From Paracoccaceae bacterium (GTDB lineage Bacteria > Pseudomonadota > Alphaproteobacteria > Rhodobacterales > Rhodobacteraceae), in contig JAIOJF010000025.1 in NCBI GenBank assembly GCA_019911965.1, positions 245,935 to 309,934 of the forward strand: a stretch of 64,000 nucleotides of DNA, read 5' to 3'. A model generated the notes under the pieces. It did not search any database, had not been told where the DNA came from, and worked only from the letters and a program-made list of their open reading frames with translations. Both the position numbers and the translations under genes were made by a program. Below, piece by piece: positions 45,961 to 54,560 of the stretch. Positions within the stretch are counted from its first letter, which is position 1. The number at the start of each line of letters is the position of its first letter.

Positions 45961-47151
45961 ATGGCTGACGCGCCGCCGGCCACCTGGCATCTGATTGCCT
46001 TTCTCGGCGGCATCACCGCGCTGGCGGCGTTTTCCACGGATATTTCGGTTCCCGCCCTTGGCGTGATCGCCGAGGATTTCAACCGCCCCTCCGGGTCCGG
46101 CGGTTTGCTGATCGGCGTTCTGTTCGTGTCCTACGGGCTGGGCCAGTTGTTCTGGGGCGTGTTCTCGGATGCCTACGGGCGTAAACCGGCGCTGATCCTG
46201 TCGCTGTCGGGGTTCGCGCTGGCCTCGTTCGCCTGTGCGGTCGCGCCGGATTTCACCTTTCTGCTGGTGGCGCGGACGGCGCAGGGGCTGATGATGGGCG
46301 CGCCGGTGATCGCGCGGGCGATCGTGCGCGACACCATGTCGGGCCGCGAGATGGCGCGGCTGATGGCCCTGCTGGGGGCGATCCTGACGGGCTGTGTTCT
46401 GGCGGCACCGCTGCTGGGTTCGTTGCTGCTGGTGGTGGCGACGTGGCATTCGCATTTCCTGCTGCTGGGTGCGCTTGGCGCCGGCATGGGAATTTATGCC
46501 GCCTTTGCCTTTGGCGAAACCGTGCGGGCACGGCGGCCCGAGCGGTTCTCCTTCGGCTTTGTCGGCCAGTCCACGCGGTTCCTGATGACCACAAGGCCAT
46601 TCATGTTTCCCGCCCTGATCCTTTGTTTCACCTTTGGCGGCTATGCCTCGCTTGGCGCGGTCGGCGCGGTGGTGGCAGAGGAACAATTCGGCGTCGGGCC
46701 AAGCCAGTTCGGCCTTCTGTTCGCCATTGCCGCCATCGCCAACCTGACAGCCGCTTTTTTCGCACGACGGCTGCTGGGCTTCATGGCGCCGCGCAAGGTG
46801 AACCGCATCGGCGTCAGCATTCTGGGGATTGCCGGGCTGGTGCATGCGGCGATCAGTTTCGCCGATCCAGGCCTCGTGGCCTATTGGGCGGCGGTTTGCC
46901 TTTATGTCTTTGCCTTCGGCATGGTGCTGCCGGTGTCCTTCGCGCTGGCGCTTGAACCGGCGGGCCGGATGCCCGGCTTTGCCGCTGCGGTGGTCGGCAT
47001 GGCCTATACCGCGGCGGCCACGATGGTGGTGTTCATGGTCACGCATTTCTTCGATGGCAGCCACCGCACGATCTCGGTCGCGATGGCGGTGATGGCAGCG
47101 TCGGCGGTTGCGGTCAGGCTGGTCTCGTGGGCGACCGAGCCGCGCGGATAA
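45961..47151 (+). CDS. MFS drug exporter, Bcr/CflA type
   Basis: This 396-residue protein has twelve predicted helices. The N-terminal features of Bcr/CflA exporters are present: early STDISVPALGVIAEDF, LFVSYGLGQLFWGVFSDAYGRKPALI (motif A) and ARTAQGLMMGAPVIARAIVRDTM. It would expel small hydrophobic compounds with protons; the substrate is unknown. It starts 29 bases after valS and is probably read through from it or a nearby promoter. Confidence 0.88.
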   Translation: MADAPPATWHLIAFLGGITALAAFSTDISVPALGVIAEDFNRPSGSGGLLIGVLFVSYGLGQLFWGVFSDAYGRKPALILSLSGFALASFACAVAPDFTFLLVARTAQGLMMGAPVIARAIVRDTMSGREMARLMALLGAILTGCVLAAPLLGSLLLVVATWHSHFLLLGALGAGMGIYAAFAFGETVRARRPERFSFGFVGQSTRFLMTTRPFMFPALILCFTFGGYASLGAVGAVVAEEQFGVGPSQFGLLFAIAAIANLTAAFFARRLLGFMAPRKVNRIGVSILGIAGLVHAAISFADPGLVAYWAAVCLYVFAFGMVLPVSFALALEPAGRMPGFAAAVVGMAYTAAATMVVFMVTHFFDGSHRTISVAMAVMAASAVAVRLVSWATEPRG

Positions 47152-47211
47152 ACGCCGCATCCCCGCGATCGACCCTTGCGCGATTGCCTTAAATCGGGTC
47201 TTTTCCGGGCC

Positions 47212-48321
47212 ATGATGGGACCTCGCTTTACCGACCTTGTTGCCTCGCTGCCTGCAACCGTGCCCTTTGTCGGGCCGGAAACCCAGGAACGTGCCCGGGG
47301 CGAAGAATTTGCCGCCCGGCTGGGCGCGAACGAGAATGTCTTCGGCCCGTCGCCGCGCGCCGTGGCGGCGATGAAACGCGCCGCCAGCGAGGTCTGGAAA
47401 TACGGCGATCCGGAAAACCACGACCTGCGCGCAGCACTGGCGGCACATCACGGCATCCCGGCCGAGAATATCGTTGTGGGCGAGGGGATTGACGCGCTGC
47501 TGGGCTACCTGGTGCGGATGGTGGTCGCGCCCGGCGATCCCGTGGTGACCTCGGAAGGGGCCTACCCGACCTTCAATTTCCACGTCGCCGGATATGGCGG
47601 TGAATTGATCAAGGTGCCCTTCAAGGGCGATCACGAGGATCCGGTGGCTTTGATCGAGGCGGCGCTGGCGCATGAGCCGAAGTTGATCTATCTGGCCAAT
47701 CCGGACAATCCGATGGGAACATGGCTGCCCGCACCGGTGATACAGGCAACGATCAACGCGGTGCCCGATGGCAGCTTGCTGGTGCTGGACGAGGCTTACC
47801 TCGAATTTGCGCCCGAGGATACCGCGCCGCCGCTGGATGTAGGCGACGAGCGGGTGATCCGGTTCCGCACGTTCTCCAAGGCCTATGGCATGGCCGGGGC
47901 GCGGGTCGGCTATGGCATTGCTGCCACGCCGCTGATCGCCGCCTTCAACAAGGTGCGCAATCATTTTGCGATGAACCGGATATCGCAGGCCGGGGCGCTG
48001 GAGGCTCTGGCCGATCAGCGCTACCTTGGCCAGACCATCGCCAATGTCGCCACGGCGCGGGCGCGGATCGCCGGGATTGCCGAACAGAACGGCCTGTCCG
48101 TGGTGCCGTCGGCAACCAATTTCGTGGCGATTGATTGCGGCGCTGACGGCGATTTCGCGCGCCTGGTGCTGGCTGCGCTGGTCAGGCGCGGCATTTTCGT
48201 GCGGATGCCCTGGGTCGCGCCGCAGGATCGCTGCATCCGCATTTCGGCTGGCACCGAGGAAGACCTGGACCTGTTCGCGGCATTTTTGCCCGAAGCGCTG
48301 GCCGAGGCTGCCGGGGGCTGA
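47212..48321 (+). CDS. Class I/II PLP aminotransferase, HisC-like
   Basis: This 369-residue enzyme has ARLGANENVFGPSP near 40, YLANPDNPMGTW, VLDEAYLEF and PLP-Lys in FRTFSKAYGMAGARVGY, followed by the substrate-binding Arg region (CIRISAGTEED). These match histidinol-phosphate or aromatic aminotransferases. No other histidine genes are near, so an additional HisC-like or aromatic aminotransferase role is as likely as histidine synthesis. Two adjacent ATGs compete as start. Confidence 0.85.
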   Translation: MMGPRFTDLVASLPATVPFVGPETQERARGEEFAARLGANENVFGPSPRAVAAMKRAASEVWKYGDPENHDLRAALAAHHGIPAENIVVGEGIDALLGYLVRMVVAPGDPVVTSEGAYPTFNFHVAGYGGELIKVPFKGDHEDPVALIEAALAHEPKLIYLANPDNPMGTWLPAPVIQATINAVPDGSLLVLDEAYLEFAPEDTAPPLDVGDERVIRFRTFSKAYGMAGARVGYGIAATPLIAAFNKVRNHFAMNRISQAGALEALADQRYLGQTIANVATARARIAGIAEQNGLSVVPSATNFVAIDCGADGDFARLVLAALVRRGIFVRMPWVAPQDRCIRISAGTEEDLDLFAAFLPEALAEAAGG

Positions 48322-48331
48322 CCCCTACGCA

Positions 48332-48358
48332 GCATCGCCCATGTGATATGGGCGATGC
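48332..48358. terminator. Perfect 11-bp stem-loop between convergent genes
   Basis: GCATCGCCCAT (48332-48342) pairs exactly with ATGGGCGATGC (48348-48358) across a five-base loop. It lies between the ends of the aminotransferase and EthD genes. No long T-run follows on either strand. A bidirectional terminator is the simplest reading. Confidence 0.65.
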
Positions 48359-48368
48359 CGGTTGGACC

Positions 48369-48677
48369 TTAGCCGAGGACTTCACCGATCAGCATTTGCG
48401 GCTCGGTATTGGTGAAATTGGGAATATCCGCCAGCACCGGCGCGGCAGCGCCAAGTGCCGCTTGAAGTGCGTCCATATCGCTGAATTTCATCGTCGCCAC
48501 GGCATGAAATCCGGGCGGCACGTCCGGCCCGCCAGCGATTCCCTTCGATGCGGATATGCTGGCAATATGCTTGCCCATATGCTTGTCGACCAGTGGAAAA
48601 TGGGTTTCCATGTAGTAGCCAAAGTCAAAGGTCGTGCCTTTAGCAACGGGGTAAAGCACCTGAAGTGAAACGGTCAT
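48369..48677 (-). CDS. EthD-family protein
   Basis: This 102-residue ferredoxin-like alpha/beta protein begins MTVSLQVLYPVAKGTTFDFGYYMETHFPLVDKHMG, the EthD pattern of a dimeric small barrel. Family members occur beside degradation enzymes, but most have no assigned reaction. The start is taken at MTVSL, where homology begins; the longer frame upstream is not supported. Function here unknown. Confidence 0.82.
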   Translation of the reverse strand: MTVSLQVLYPVAKGTTFDFGYYMETHFPLVDKHMGKHIASISASKGIAGGPDVPPGFHAVATMKFSDMDALQAALGAAAPVLADIPNFTNTEPQMLIGEVLG

Positions 48678-48868
48678 GTGTATTGCCTTTCGGGTTATTG
48701 CCCCCCTGAAACTGACGGACAGGCCAGAGAACGCGATTGCGCCTGCGCAAGTCAACCTGAAACCAAGGCGCTGGATTCGGCCCGGGGTTGCAATGCCCGG
48801 CCATTGACCCCGACCTGCCAAAACCCTAGCTTTGGCCGATCGAATTTCCCGAAAACCGGAGCCGCAAC

Positions 48869-49753
48869 ATGTCTGATAATGCCGAATACGTACCGCCGAA
48901 AGTCTGGACCTGGGATCAGGAAAGCGGCGGCAGGTTCGCCAATATCAACCGCCCGATTGCCGGGGCGACGCATGACAAGGACCTGCCCGTCGGCAAGCAT
49001 CCGTTGCAGCTGTATTCGCTGGCCACGCCGAACGGTGTGAAGGTGACGATCATGCTGGAGGAATTGCTGGCGCTGGGCCATGCTGGCGCGGAATACGATG
49101 CCTGGCTGATCAATATCGGCGAGGGCGATCAGTTTTCCTCGGGCTTTGTCGCGGCCAATCCGAACTCGAAAATCCCGGCTCTGATGGACCATTCGACCAA
49201 TCCGCCGACGCGGGTCTTTGAAAGCGGTTCGATCCTGATGTATCTGGCCGAGAAATTCGGCGAATTCCTGCCCGAAGGCGGGGTCGCGCGGACGGAATGC
49301 CTGTCCTGGCTGTTCTGGCAGATGGGGTCCGCACCATTTCTGGGCGGCGGCTTCGGGCATTTCTACGCCTATGCGCCGTTCAAACAGGAATACCCGATCA
49401 ACCGCTATGCGATGGAGGTCAAGCGCCAGATGGATGTGCTGGACCGCCACCTGGCCGGGCATCGCTATATGGCAGGTGCCGATTACACCATCGCCGATAT
49501 GGCGATCTGGCCCTGGTATGGCGGGCTGGCCAAGGGGATACTCTACGAGGCGGGCGAGTTTCTGGACGTGGCGTCCTACAAGCACGTCAACCGCTGGGCG
49601 GATGAAATCGCCGCCCGTCCCGCCGCGCAGCGTGGCCGCATGGTCAACCGCACGTTCGGGGCGCTGGAAAGCCAGTTGCGCGAGCGCCATGATGCCGGGG
49701 ATTTCGACACCAAGACGCAAGACAAGATCGAGGCGGCAGAAGGCGCGAAGTAG
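48869..49753 (+). CDS. yghU: Glutathione S-transferase, YghU-like disulfide-bond oxidoreductase
   Basis: This 294-residue GST-fold protein has an N-terminal extension and thioredoxin-like domain (PLQLYSLATPNGVKVTIMLEELLALG near 55), SKIPALMDH, ESGSILMYLAEKFGEFLP, and an all-helical C-terminal domain. The TPNGVK motif, in place of a catalytic Cys, fits YghU/Nu-class enzymes that bind two glutathiones and reduce disulfides. Length matches YghU (about 290). Acts in the cytosol. Confidence 0.87.
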   Translation: MSDNAEYVPPKVWTWDQESGGRFANINRPIAGATHDKDLPVGKHPLQLYSLATPNGVKVTIMLEELLALGHAGAEYDAWLINIGEGDQFSSGFVAANPNSKIPALMDHSTNPPTRVFESGSILMYLAEKFGEFLPEGGVARTECLSWLFWQMGSAPFLGGGFGHFYAYAPFKQEYPINRYAMEVKRQMDVLDRHLAGHRYMAGADYTIADMAIWPWYGGLAKGILYEAGEFLDVASYKHVNRWADEIAARPAAQRGRMVNRTFGALESQLRERHDAGDFDTKTQDKIEAAEGAK

Positions 49754-49770
49754 CTCGGGGGGGGGCAGGT

Positions 49771-50445
49771 TCATTCGCCGTCGGCGATCTGGAAGGCGCG
49801 CGATTGCAGGGTTTCCAGCGTTGCGCGCAGTTCTTCCTGATAAGGCGCCAGCGGGCTGGAATCATTGGGCACGCGCATCGGCGCGCCGGCAACGAATACC
49901 ATCTTCGAGAATGGCAGGTTCCATTGCATCCGGTCCCAGGTGCCGAGGGTTCTGCGCCGCGACGTCGTCATCGCCACCGGAATGATCGGCACGCCGCTTT
50001 TGCGCGCCAGCAGCACGATGCCTTCGCCGACTTCGCGCGCCACTTTCGGCACATCGGCGGTCAGCGTTACCGACTGGCCGCGCCGCAGATCCTTCAGCAG
50101 GCCCAGAAAGGCCCGCGCGCCGCCCTTGTCGATACCGGCCTCGGTGCTGCCGCTGCCGTGGATCAGCGGCACGCCAAGATGGCTCATTGCCTGGCCGGCC
50201 ATGCGCCCGTCGCCGTGATGCGCCACCAGCAGCGTCGGCATGTGGCCTTTTGGAAAGCGGAAGGCGAAGATGAAATTCTGCCCGTGCCATGTGGCATAGA
50301 TCACCGGGCCGTCATGGCCGAACCTCTGGTCCGGGTCGGCTGGTTCGACGATCCGGCGCGACGTGAGGTTGACGAACCGCAGATAGGTCGAGATCAGCCT
50401 TGTGCCGGCGGGACCGCGCAGAAACGCCTTGATTGCCTCTTTCAC
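49771..50445 (-). CDS. DUF374-type lysophospholipid acyltransferase-family protein
   Basis: The protein of about 224 residues has IYATWHGQNFIFAFRF (an HxxxxF/acyltransferase-like motif), LVAHHGDGRMAGQAMSHLGVPLIHGSGS and a central basic region, matching DUF374 proteins related to PlsC-type acyltransferases. It probably modifies lipid A or phospholipids at the inner membrane; this is family inference. I favour the GTG at MKEAIKAFL, seven bases after GGAAG; a TTG 13 codons upstream is an alternative. Divergent from rpsD. Confidence 0.78.
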   Translation of the reverse strand: MKEAIKAFLRGPAGTRLISTYLRFVNLTSRRIVEPADPDQRFGHDGPVIYATWHGQNFIFAFRFPKGHMPTLLVAHHGDGRMAGQAMSHLGVPLIHGSGSTEAGIDKGGARAFLGLLKDLRRGQSVTLTADVPKVAREVGEGIVLLARKSGVPIIPVAMTTSRRRTLGTWDRMQWNLPFSKMVFVAGAPMRVPNDSSPLAPYQEELRATLETLQSRAFQIADGE

Positions 50446-50504
50446 CTGTTCGCTTCCGTTGCTGGTTTGATCCGGGCCGGGCAATCCTAATCGGCTTCGC
50501 CGCC

Positions 50505-50519
50505 GGGGGGAATCCCCCC
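50505..50519. repeat. G6-AAT-C6 hairpin upstream of the rpsD promoter
   Basis: Six G, three bases, six C: a short perfect GC hairpin immediately before the rpsD -35 box and upstream of the divergent acyltransferase gene. Confidence 0.5.
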
Positions 50520-50520
50520 A

Positions 50521-50548
50521 TTGACTCGGCAGGAGGAATCCCTATAAG
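50521..50548 (+). promoter_or_regulatory. Strong sigma-70-type promoter of rpsD
   Basis: TTGACT (50521-50526) and TATAAG (50543-50548) are separated by 16 bases, the best promoter match in the window. Transcription would start around 50555, giving a leader of about 140 bases. Confidence 0.7.
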
Positions 50549-50554
50549 CCCCAC

Positions 50555-50696
50555 ATTCGGTCGCAAGGCCGGATTATTCATTGGTGTTGGTGGACCCCGC
50601 AAGGGGATGCCTGTCGCCCCGGATCCGATCCGGGAAAAGGACAACGCCCTTCATAGCCGCCCCGACGGGGCAGCGCCTTAAAGAAGGAGATCAGCC
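50555..50696 (+). promoter_or_regulatory. Structured 5' leader of rpsD
   Basis: Three hairpins can form in a row: CCCC-GCAA-GGGG with a GNRA tetraloop (50595-50606), a 6-bp stem at 50618-50634, and GCCCC-GAC-GGGGC (50659-50671). The ribosome-binding site AAGGAG (50684-50689) follows. S4 represses its own mRNA in several bacteria through leader structures. Whether this one binds S4 is not known. Confidence 0.45.
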
Positions 50697-51317
50697 GTGA
50701 CCAAACGCACGACTGCCAAGTACAAACTGGACCGCCGGATGGGCGAAAACATCTGGGGCCGTCCGAAATCCCCGGTCAACCGCCGCGAATATGGCCCCGG
50801 CCAGCACGGCCAGCGCCGCAAGAACAAGCTGTCGGATTTCGGCACGCAGCTTCGCGCCAAGCAGAAGCTGAAGGGTTATTACGGCGATCTGACCGAAAAG
50901 CAGTTCCGCCGCATCTATGGCGAGGCCGAGCGCGTCAAGGGCGATACCGGTGAAAACCTGATCGGCCTGCTGGAGCGCCGCCTGGACGCGGTGGTCTACC
51001 GCGCCAAGTTCGTGCCGACCGTATTCGCCGCCCGCCAGTTCGTGAACCACGGCCATGTCACGGTGAACGGCGTGCGCGTCAACATCCCCAGCTACCGTGT
51101 CAAGGAAGGCGATGTCATCGCCGTTCGTGAAAAGTCGCGGCAACTGGCGCTGGTGCTGGAAGCTGCCGGTTCGCCCGAGCGTGACACCCCGGAATACCTG
51201 AACGTCGATCATTCCAAGATGACGGCGGAATTCGTGCGCACGCCGATCCTGTCGGATGTGCCCTATCCGGTGATGATGGAACCGAACCTGGTCGTGGAAT
51301 ATTACGCGAAGAACTAG
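50697..51317 (+). CDS. rpsD: 30S ribosomal protein S4
   Basis: This 206-residue primary rRNA-binding protein nucleates assembly of the 30S body. It has [44 protein letters not shown], and the S4 RNA-binding domain ([34 protein letters not shown]) near 95-130. It starts with GTG after AAGGAG. The gene is monocistronic, with its own promoter and terminator. Confidence 0.97.
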   Translation: MTKRTTAKYKLDRRMGENIWGRPKSPVNRREYGPGQHGQRRKNKLSDFGTQLRAKQKLKGYYGDLTEKQFRRIYGEAERVKGDTGENLIGLLERRLDAVVYRAKFVPTVFAARQFVNHGHVTVNGVRVNIPSYRVKEGDVIAVREKSRQLALVLEAAGSPERDTPEYLNVDHSKMTAEFVRTPILSDVPYPVMMEPNLVVEYYAKN

Positions 51318-51341
51318 GCCTGTTTCGCAGGGACATGACAG

Positions 51342-51371
51342 GGCCGCGCCTTATGGGTGCGGCCTTTGTCG
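51342..51371 (+). terminator. Terminator of rpsD
   Basis: A GC-rich 9-bp stem (51342-51350 with 51356-51364, one G-U pair) is followed by TTTGTCGTTT, 25 bases after the rpsD stop. Confidence 0.7.
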
Positions 51372-51395
51372 TTTCGGGGGGCGGGCATCCCCGGA

Positions 51396-52106
51396 TCATC
51401 CCGGCGACAGGCCGGTCAGGAAACTTCGCAGCCACCGCGCCCCGAAATCGGCGTTCATGTGCCGGGTTTCGCCCGCCTCATGCGGCACAAGATCATTGCC
51501 CGCGCCGACCGCCAGCCGCGTCGAGCCGCTGGCAAAGGCCAGCGCGGTTGCGTCGCCATTGACGATCGTCTCGACCGGCTGGCCGATCAGCTCCGCGTCC
51601 AGAAGCGCGAAGACCTGCCGATTGCTGGCGTCCAGAAACCGGACATGGTTGGTTGTGGCGGCACCGGCTTCGCCCAATGCCGCCTCAAGCGGGCTGGCCC
51701 CGGCATGGATCGGCAGGGTCGTGATTTCGCGCAGTTTCCGGATAACGCCGATCAGGCTGGTCGCGGCCCAGTAATCCAGCAAGGCGGCCTCCAGCACCTG
51801 CCGGGAATAGCCTGCGCCATAGTTCCGCACCAGCAGATTGACGTTTCGGCACAGCCCGTAGACCAGGAAGGCGTCGAACAGCCCCGGATCGATTCCCATC
51901 TGCCCGCCCGAGGTGAAGGCAAGATCGCTGCGGATCTTCGCATCATCGCTGGTCAGGATGCCGCCGCGGACCATAAGCCTTGTCAAACCGCCGCCGCGTG
52001 CGCCGAAGAATGTCGGCCGAATGCCGGGAAACTCGGCTTTGACCCCCGCCTCCCAGCCGCCCTTTAGCGCGGCGATATGGGAATTGCCGATGATGCAGAG
52101 CCTCAT
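51396..52106 (-). CDS. SGNH-hydrolase-like protein paired with a GSCFA gene
   Basis: This 236-residue protein opens MRLCIIGNSHIAALKGGW, where GNSH resembles block I of SGNH esterases with Ser9 as candidate nucleophile. The usual late DxxH is not obvious; HMNADFGARW near the end may supply a His. I do not recognise a characterised family. The ATG overlaps the stop of the GSCFA gene by four bases, implying that the two act together, perhaps on a polysaccharide. Confidence 0.68.
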   Translation of the reverse strand: MRLCIIGNSHIAALKGGWEAGVKAEFPGIRPTFFGARGGGLTRLMVRGGILTSDDAKIRSDLAFTSGGQMGIDPGLFDAFLVYGLCRNVNLLVRNYGAGYSRQVLEAALLDYWAATSLIGVIRKLREITTLPIHAGASPLEAALGEAGAATTNHVRFLDASNRQVFALLDAELIGQPVETIVNGDATALAFASGSTRLAVGAGNDLVPHEAGETRHMNADFGARWLRSFLTGLSPG

Positions 52107-53173
52107 GCCGATTGCCCGAAGGCGGCCTGCATTTCCTCGTCACAGATCACCGCGTCGGCGGCGTCCGGGTCCGCGCCCCGGGCGGCAATCCCGGGCTGGT
52201 GGCCGATGGCGCGGAAGAACTGCTGCATCACGAATTGCACGCCCTGATCGGTTACATCGCGCTGATTGGCGGCGAAGAACCGGCCTTGCCCCACCGGGCT
52301 GGTGATCATCTCGTAAGACGGAAAGTAATCCACCGCAGCATTGGCCGCCGCAACCGCCCCGGCAGCGGCGCGCAGCACGGATTTCGAGTAGGTGGTTGCG
52401 ACGACAACGTGATCCGGGCCGGCCGTTGCCGCCAGCGGCACCGGCGAGACACTGAGGAGCAGACGTAGCCCGGGATTTACCCGCTGCATCAACGCGATAG
52501 ACCGGTTCAGATCATCCAGGATTGCCGGATAATCCTGATTGACGAAATGGTGCAGTTCGGCATCGAACCTACCGCCTGCCGTACCCGGGCACAGGGGGTA
52601 TTCATGACCATCGCGGTGCCGCCAGCATTCCGTCAGGCCCAGCGTGAAGATCAGCAGATCGGCCGTCGCAACACTGGCGCGAAAGGCGGCAAGCGTGCTG
52701 GTGCGGGCGGCCAGAAGCTCGGCCCTGTCGCCAAAACCGTCCGGTTCGATCCTCGGGCGGAACGGGTCGATCAGGCGCGCGCCCTCGTACCAGATTTCTG
52801 CCGGAATTTCAGACCCGGCAAGCGCCCATTCGCACCATTGCCGCAGCATCGCGGCGGTATGGATATTGCCGGTGCGGCTGGAAAACTGGCGATAGCCGAA
52901 GGCACCCGCATGATCGAGCGACAATCCCGCCGGTGGTGGCTCGCAATCCAGCCAGTTGAACCCGGCGCGGATCAGGGCGCGGCTGACATGCTGCGCAAAG
53001 CACGAGCCATAGGTGGCAATCGCCATGCGACTGGTGATCGGCGCGTCCGGTTGCCAGAGGCCGCATAGCGCCCCGCCCGGATCAGCCGCCACGCCCCTGC
53101 GCCAGAAGGCGCGTGCCGGTTGAACGTGATAGGGCGAGGCTGGCCTGCCCGGTGATGGCGCTGGTTTCAACAT
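52103..53173 (-). CDS. GSCFA-domain protein
   Basis: This 356-residue protein has the namesake motif YGSCFAQHVSRAL near residue 56 and further conserved blocks (IFTLGLTECWRH; RLLLSVSPVPLAAT). GSCFA domains are related to SGNH/GDSL hydrolases and occur in polysaccharide-associated loci; no reaction is assigned. Without a clear signal peptide it appears cytosolic. Coupled to the SGNH-like gene downstream. Confidence 0.8.
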   Translation of the reverse strand: MLKPAPSPGRPASPYHVQPARAFWRRGVAADPGGALCGLWQPDAPITSRMAIATYGSCFAQHVSRALIRAGFNWLDCEPPPAGLSLDHAGAFGYRQFSSRTGNIHTAAMLRQWCEWALAGSEIPAEIWYEGARLIDPFRPRIEPDGFGDRAELLAARTSTLAAFRASVATADLLIFTLGLTECWRHRDGHEYPLCPGTAGGRFDAELHHFVNQDYPAILDDLNRSIALMQRVNPGLRLLLSVSPVPLAATAGPDHVVVATTYSKSVLRAAAGAVAAANAAVDYFPSYEMITSPVGQGRFFAANQRDVTDQGVQFVMQQFFRAIGHQPGIAARGADPDAADAVICDEEMQAAFGQSA

Positions 53174-53306
53174 GTCCCGGTCCGTTTCCAGCGAAGGTTC
53201 GCTTCCGCCCTAGCAGGCAAACATGAATACAAAGCTAGCGGCGTGGCGATCCGGCGTGCCGCACAATCCGGTGGCGTCACCCCGGCGAACGCGATAAGGC
53301 GATTCC

Positions 53307-54557
53307 ATGAGACTCGTTCCCCGCCTTCGTATCGTGCCGCTTGCCGAGACCGTGGATTTGCCGTTCTGGCGACGCCCGGTATTTCTGCTGGTGCTGATGG
53401 CGGCGGCCGTGCCGCTGGCCTTCGCGGTCTGGAGCGCGTTGCTGAACAATTTCGTGGTCGAGGTGGCGGGCTTTGACGGCGTCAAGATCGGCTGGCTGCA
53501 ATCGGTGCGCGAAATCCCCGGATTTCTGGCGATCGGCGTGATCGCCATCATCATCTTCATGCGCGAACAGGTGCTGGGGCTGGTGGCGCTGGTCGCACTT
53601 GGCGCGGCGACGGCGGTAACGGCCTTTTTCCCGTCCTTCGAGGGGCTGTTGATCACCACGATGATCTCGTCGCTTGGCTATCACTATTATGAAACCGTCA
53701 ACCAGTCGCTGCAATTGCAGTGGATCGAACGCAGCCGCGCGCCGCAGGTGCTGGGCTGGCTGGTGGCGGTCGGCTCGGGCGCGTCGCTGGTGGCCTACGG
53801 GCTGATCGTGGTCGGCTGGCGCTACTGGGGCCTGACCTACGAGGCCGCCTACATGATCGGCGGTGGCGCGACGGTGGCGCTGGCTTTGTTCTGTTTCTTT
53901 GCCTATCCGCAGTTTGAAAGCCCGACACCGCAGTTGAAACAGATGGTGCTGCGGCGGCGCTACTGGCTGTATTACCTGATCCAGTTCATGGCGGGCGCAC
54001 GGCGGCAGATCTTCGTGGTATTCGCGGCCTTCATGATGGTCGAACGCTTCGGCTTCGAGGTGCATACCCTGACCGCCTTGTTCCTGATCAACTACGTCGC
54101 CAACATGATCTTCGCGCCGCTGATGGGCCGGGTGATTTCGCGGTTCGGCGAACGCAACGCACTGGCGTTTGAATATGTCGGGCTGACCGGGGTGTTCCTG
54201 GCCTATGGCGGCATTTACCTGTTCGGCTGGGGCGCGGGGCTGGCGGCGGCGCTTTACGTGCTTGACCATCTGTTCTTCGCGCTGGCCTTTGCCCAGAAGA
54301 CCTATTTCCAGAAAATCGCCGATCCGCAGGATATCGCGCCGACGGCGGCGGTGTCGTTCACCATCAACCATATCGCGGCGGTCTTCCTGCCGGCGCTTCT
54401 GGGCTATCTCTGGATCGTATCGCCCGGCGCGGTCTTCGCGCTTGCCGCCGGTATGGCGGTGGTGTCGCTGCTGCTGGCGCTGATGATCCCGCGCCATCCC
54501 GACAAGGGCAACGAGACGATCTTCTCCGCCTTCCCGCTTCGCGCATTGGTCAGGTAG
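53307..54557 (+). CDS. MFS transporter
   Basis: This 416-residue protein has twelve predicted helices. Typical MFS motifs are loose: the region IFAPLMGRVISRFGERNAL resembles motif A of the second half. Charged loops carry ERSRAPQVLGW and AQKTYFQKIADPQDI. Substrate unknown. It is followed after three bases by a MATE exporter, so the two are co-transcribed. Confidence 0.8.
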   Translation: MRLVPRLRIVPLAETVDLPFWRRPVFLLVLMAAAVPLAFAVWSALLNNFVVEVAGFDGVKIGWLQSVREIPGFLAIGVIAIIIFMREQVLGLVALVALGAATAVTAFFPSFEGLLITTMISSLGYHYYETVNQSLQLQWIERSRAPQVLGWLVAVGSGASLVAYGLIVVGWRYWGLTYEAAYMIGGGATVALALFCFFAYPQFESPTPQLKQMVLRRRYWLYYLIQFMAGARRQIFVVFAAFMMVERFGFEVHTLTALFLINYVANMIFAPLMGRVISRFGERNALAFEYVGLTGVFLAYGGIYLFGWGAGLAAALYVLDHLFFALAFAQKTYFQKIADPQDIAPTAAVSFTINHIAAVFLPALLGYLWIVSPGAVFALAAGMAVVSLLLALMIPRHPDKGNETIFSAFPLRALVR

Positions 54558-54560
54558 GCA

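Noticed and set aside
45439..47964. 841-codon open frame on the minus strand
   Set aside because: It lies opposite valS, the MFS gene and the aminotransferase gene, all with clear homology. Composition is His/Arg/Gln-rich as expected from antisense of GC-rich genes.
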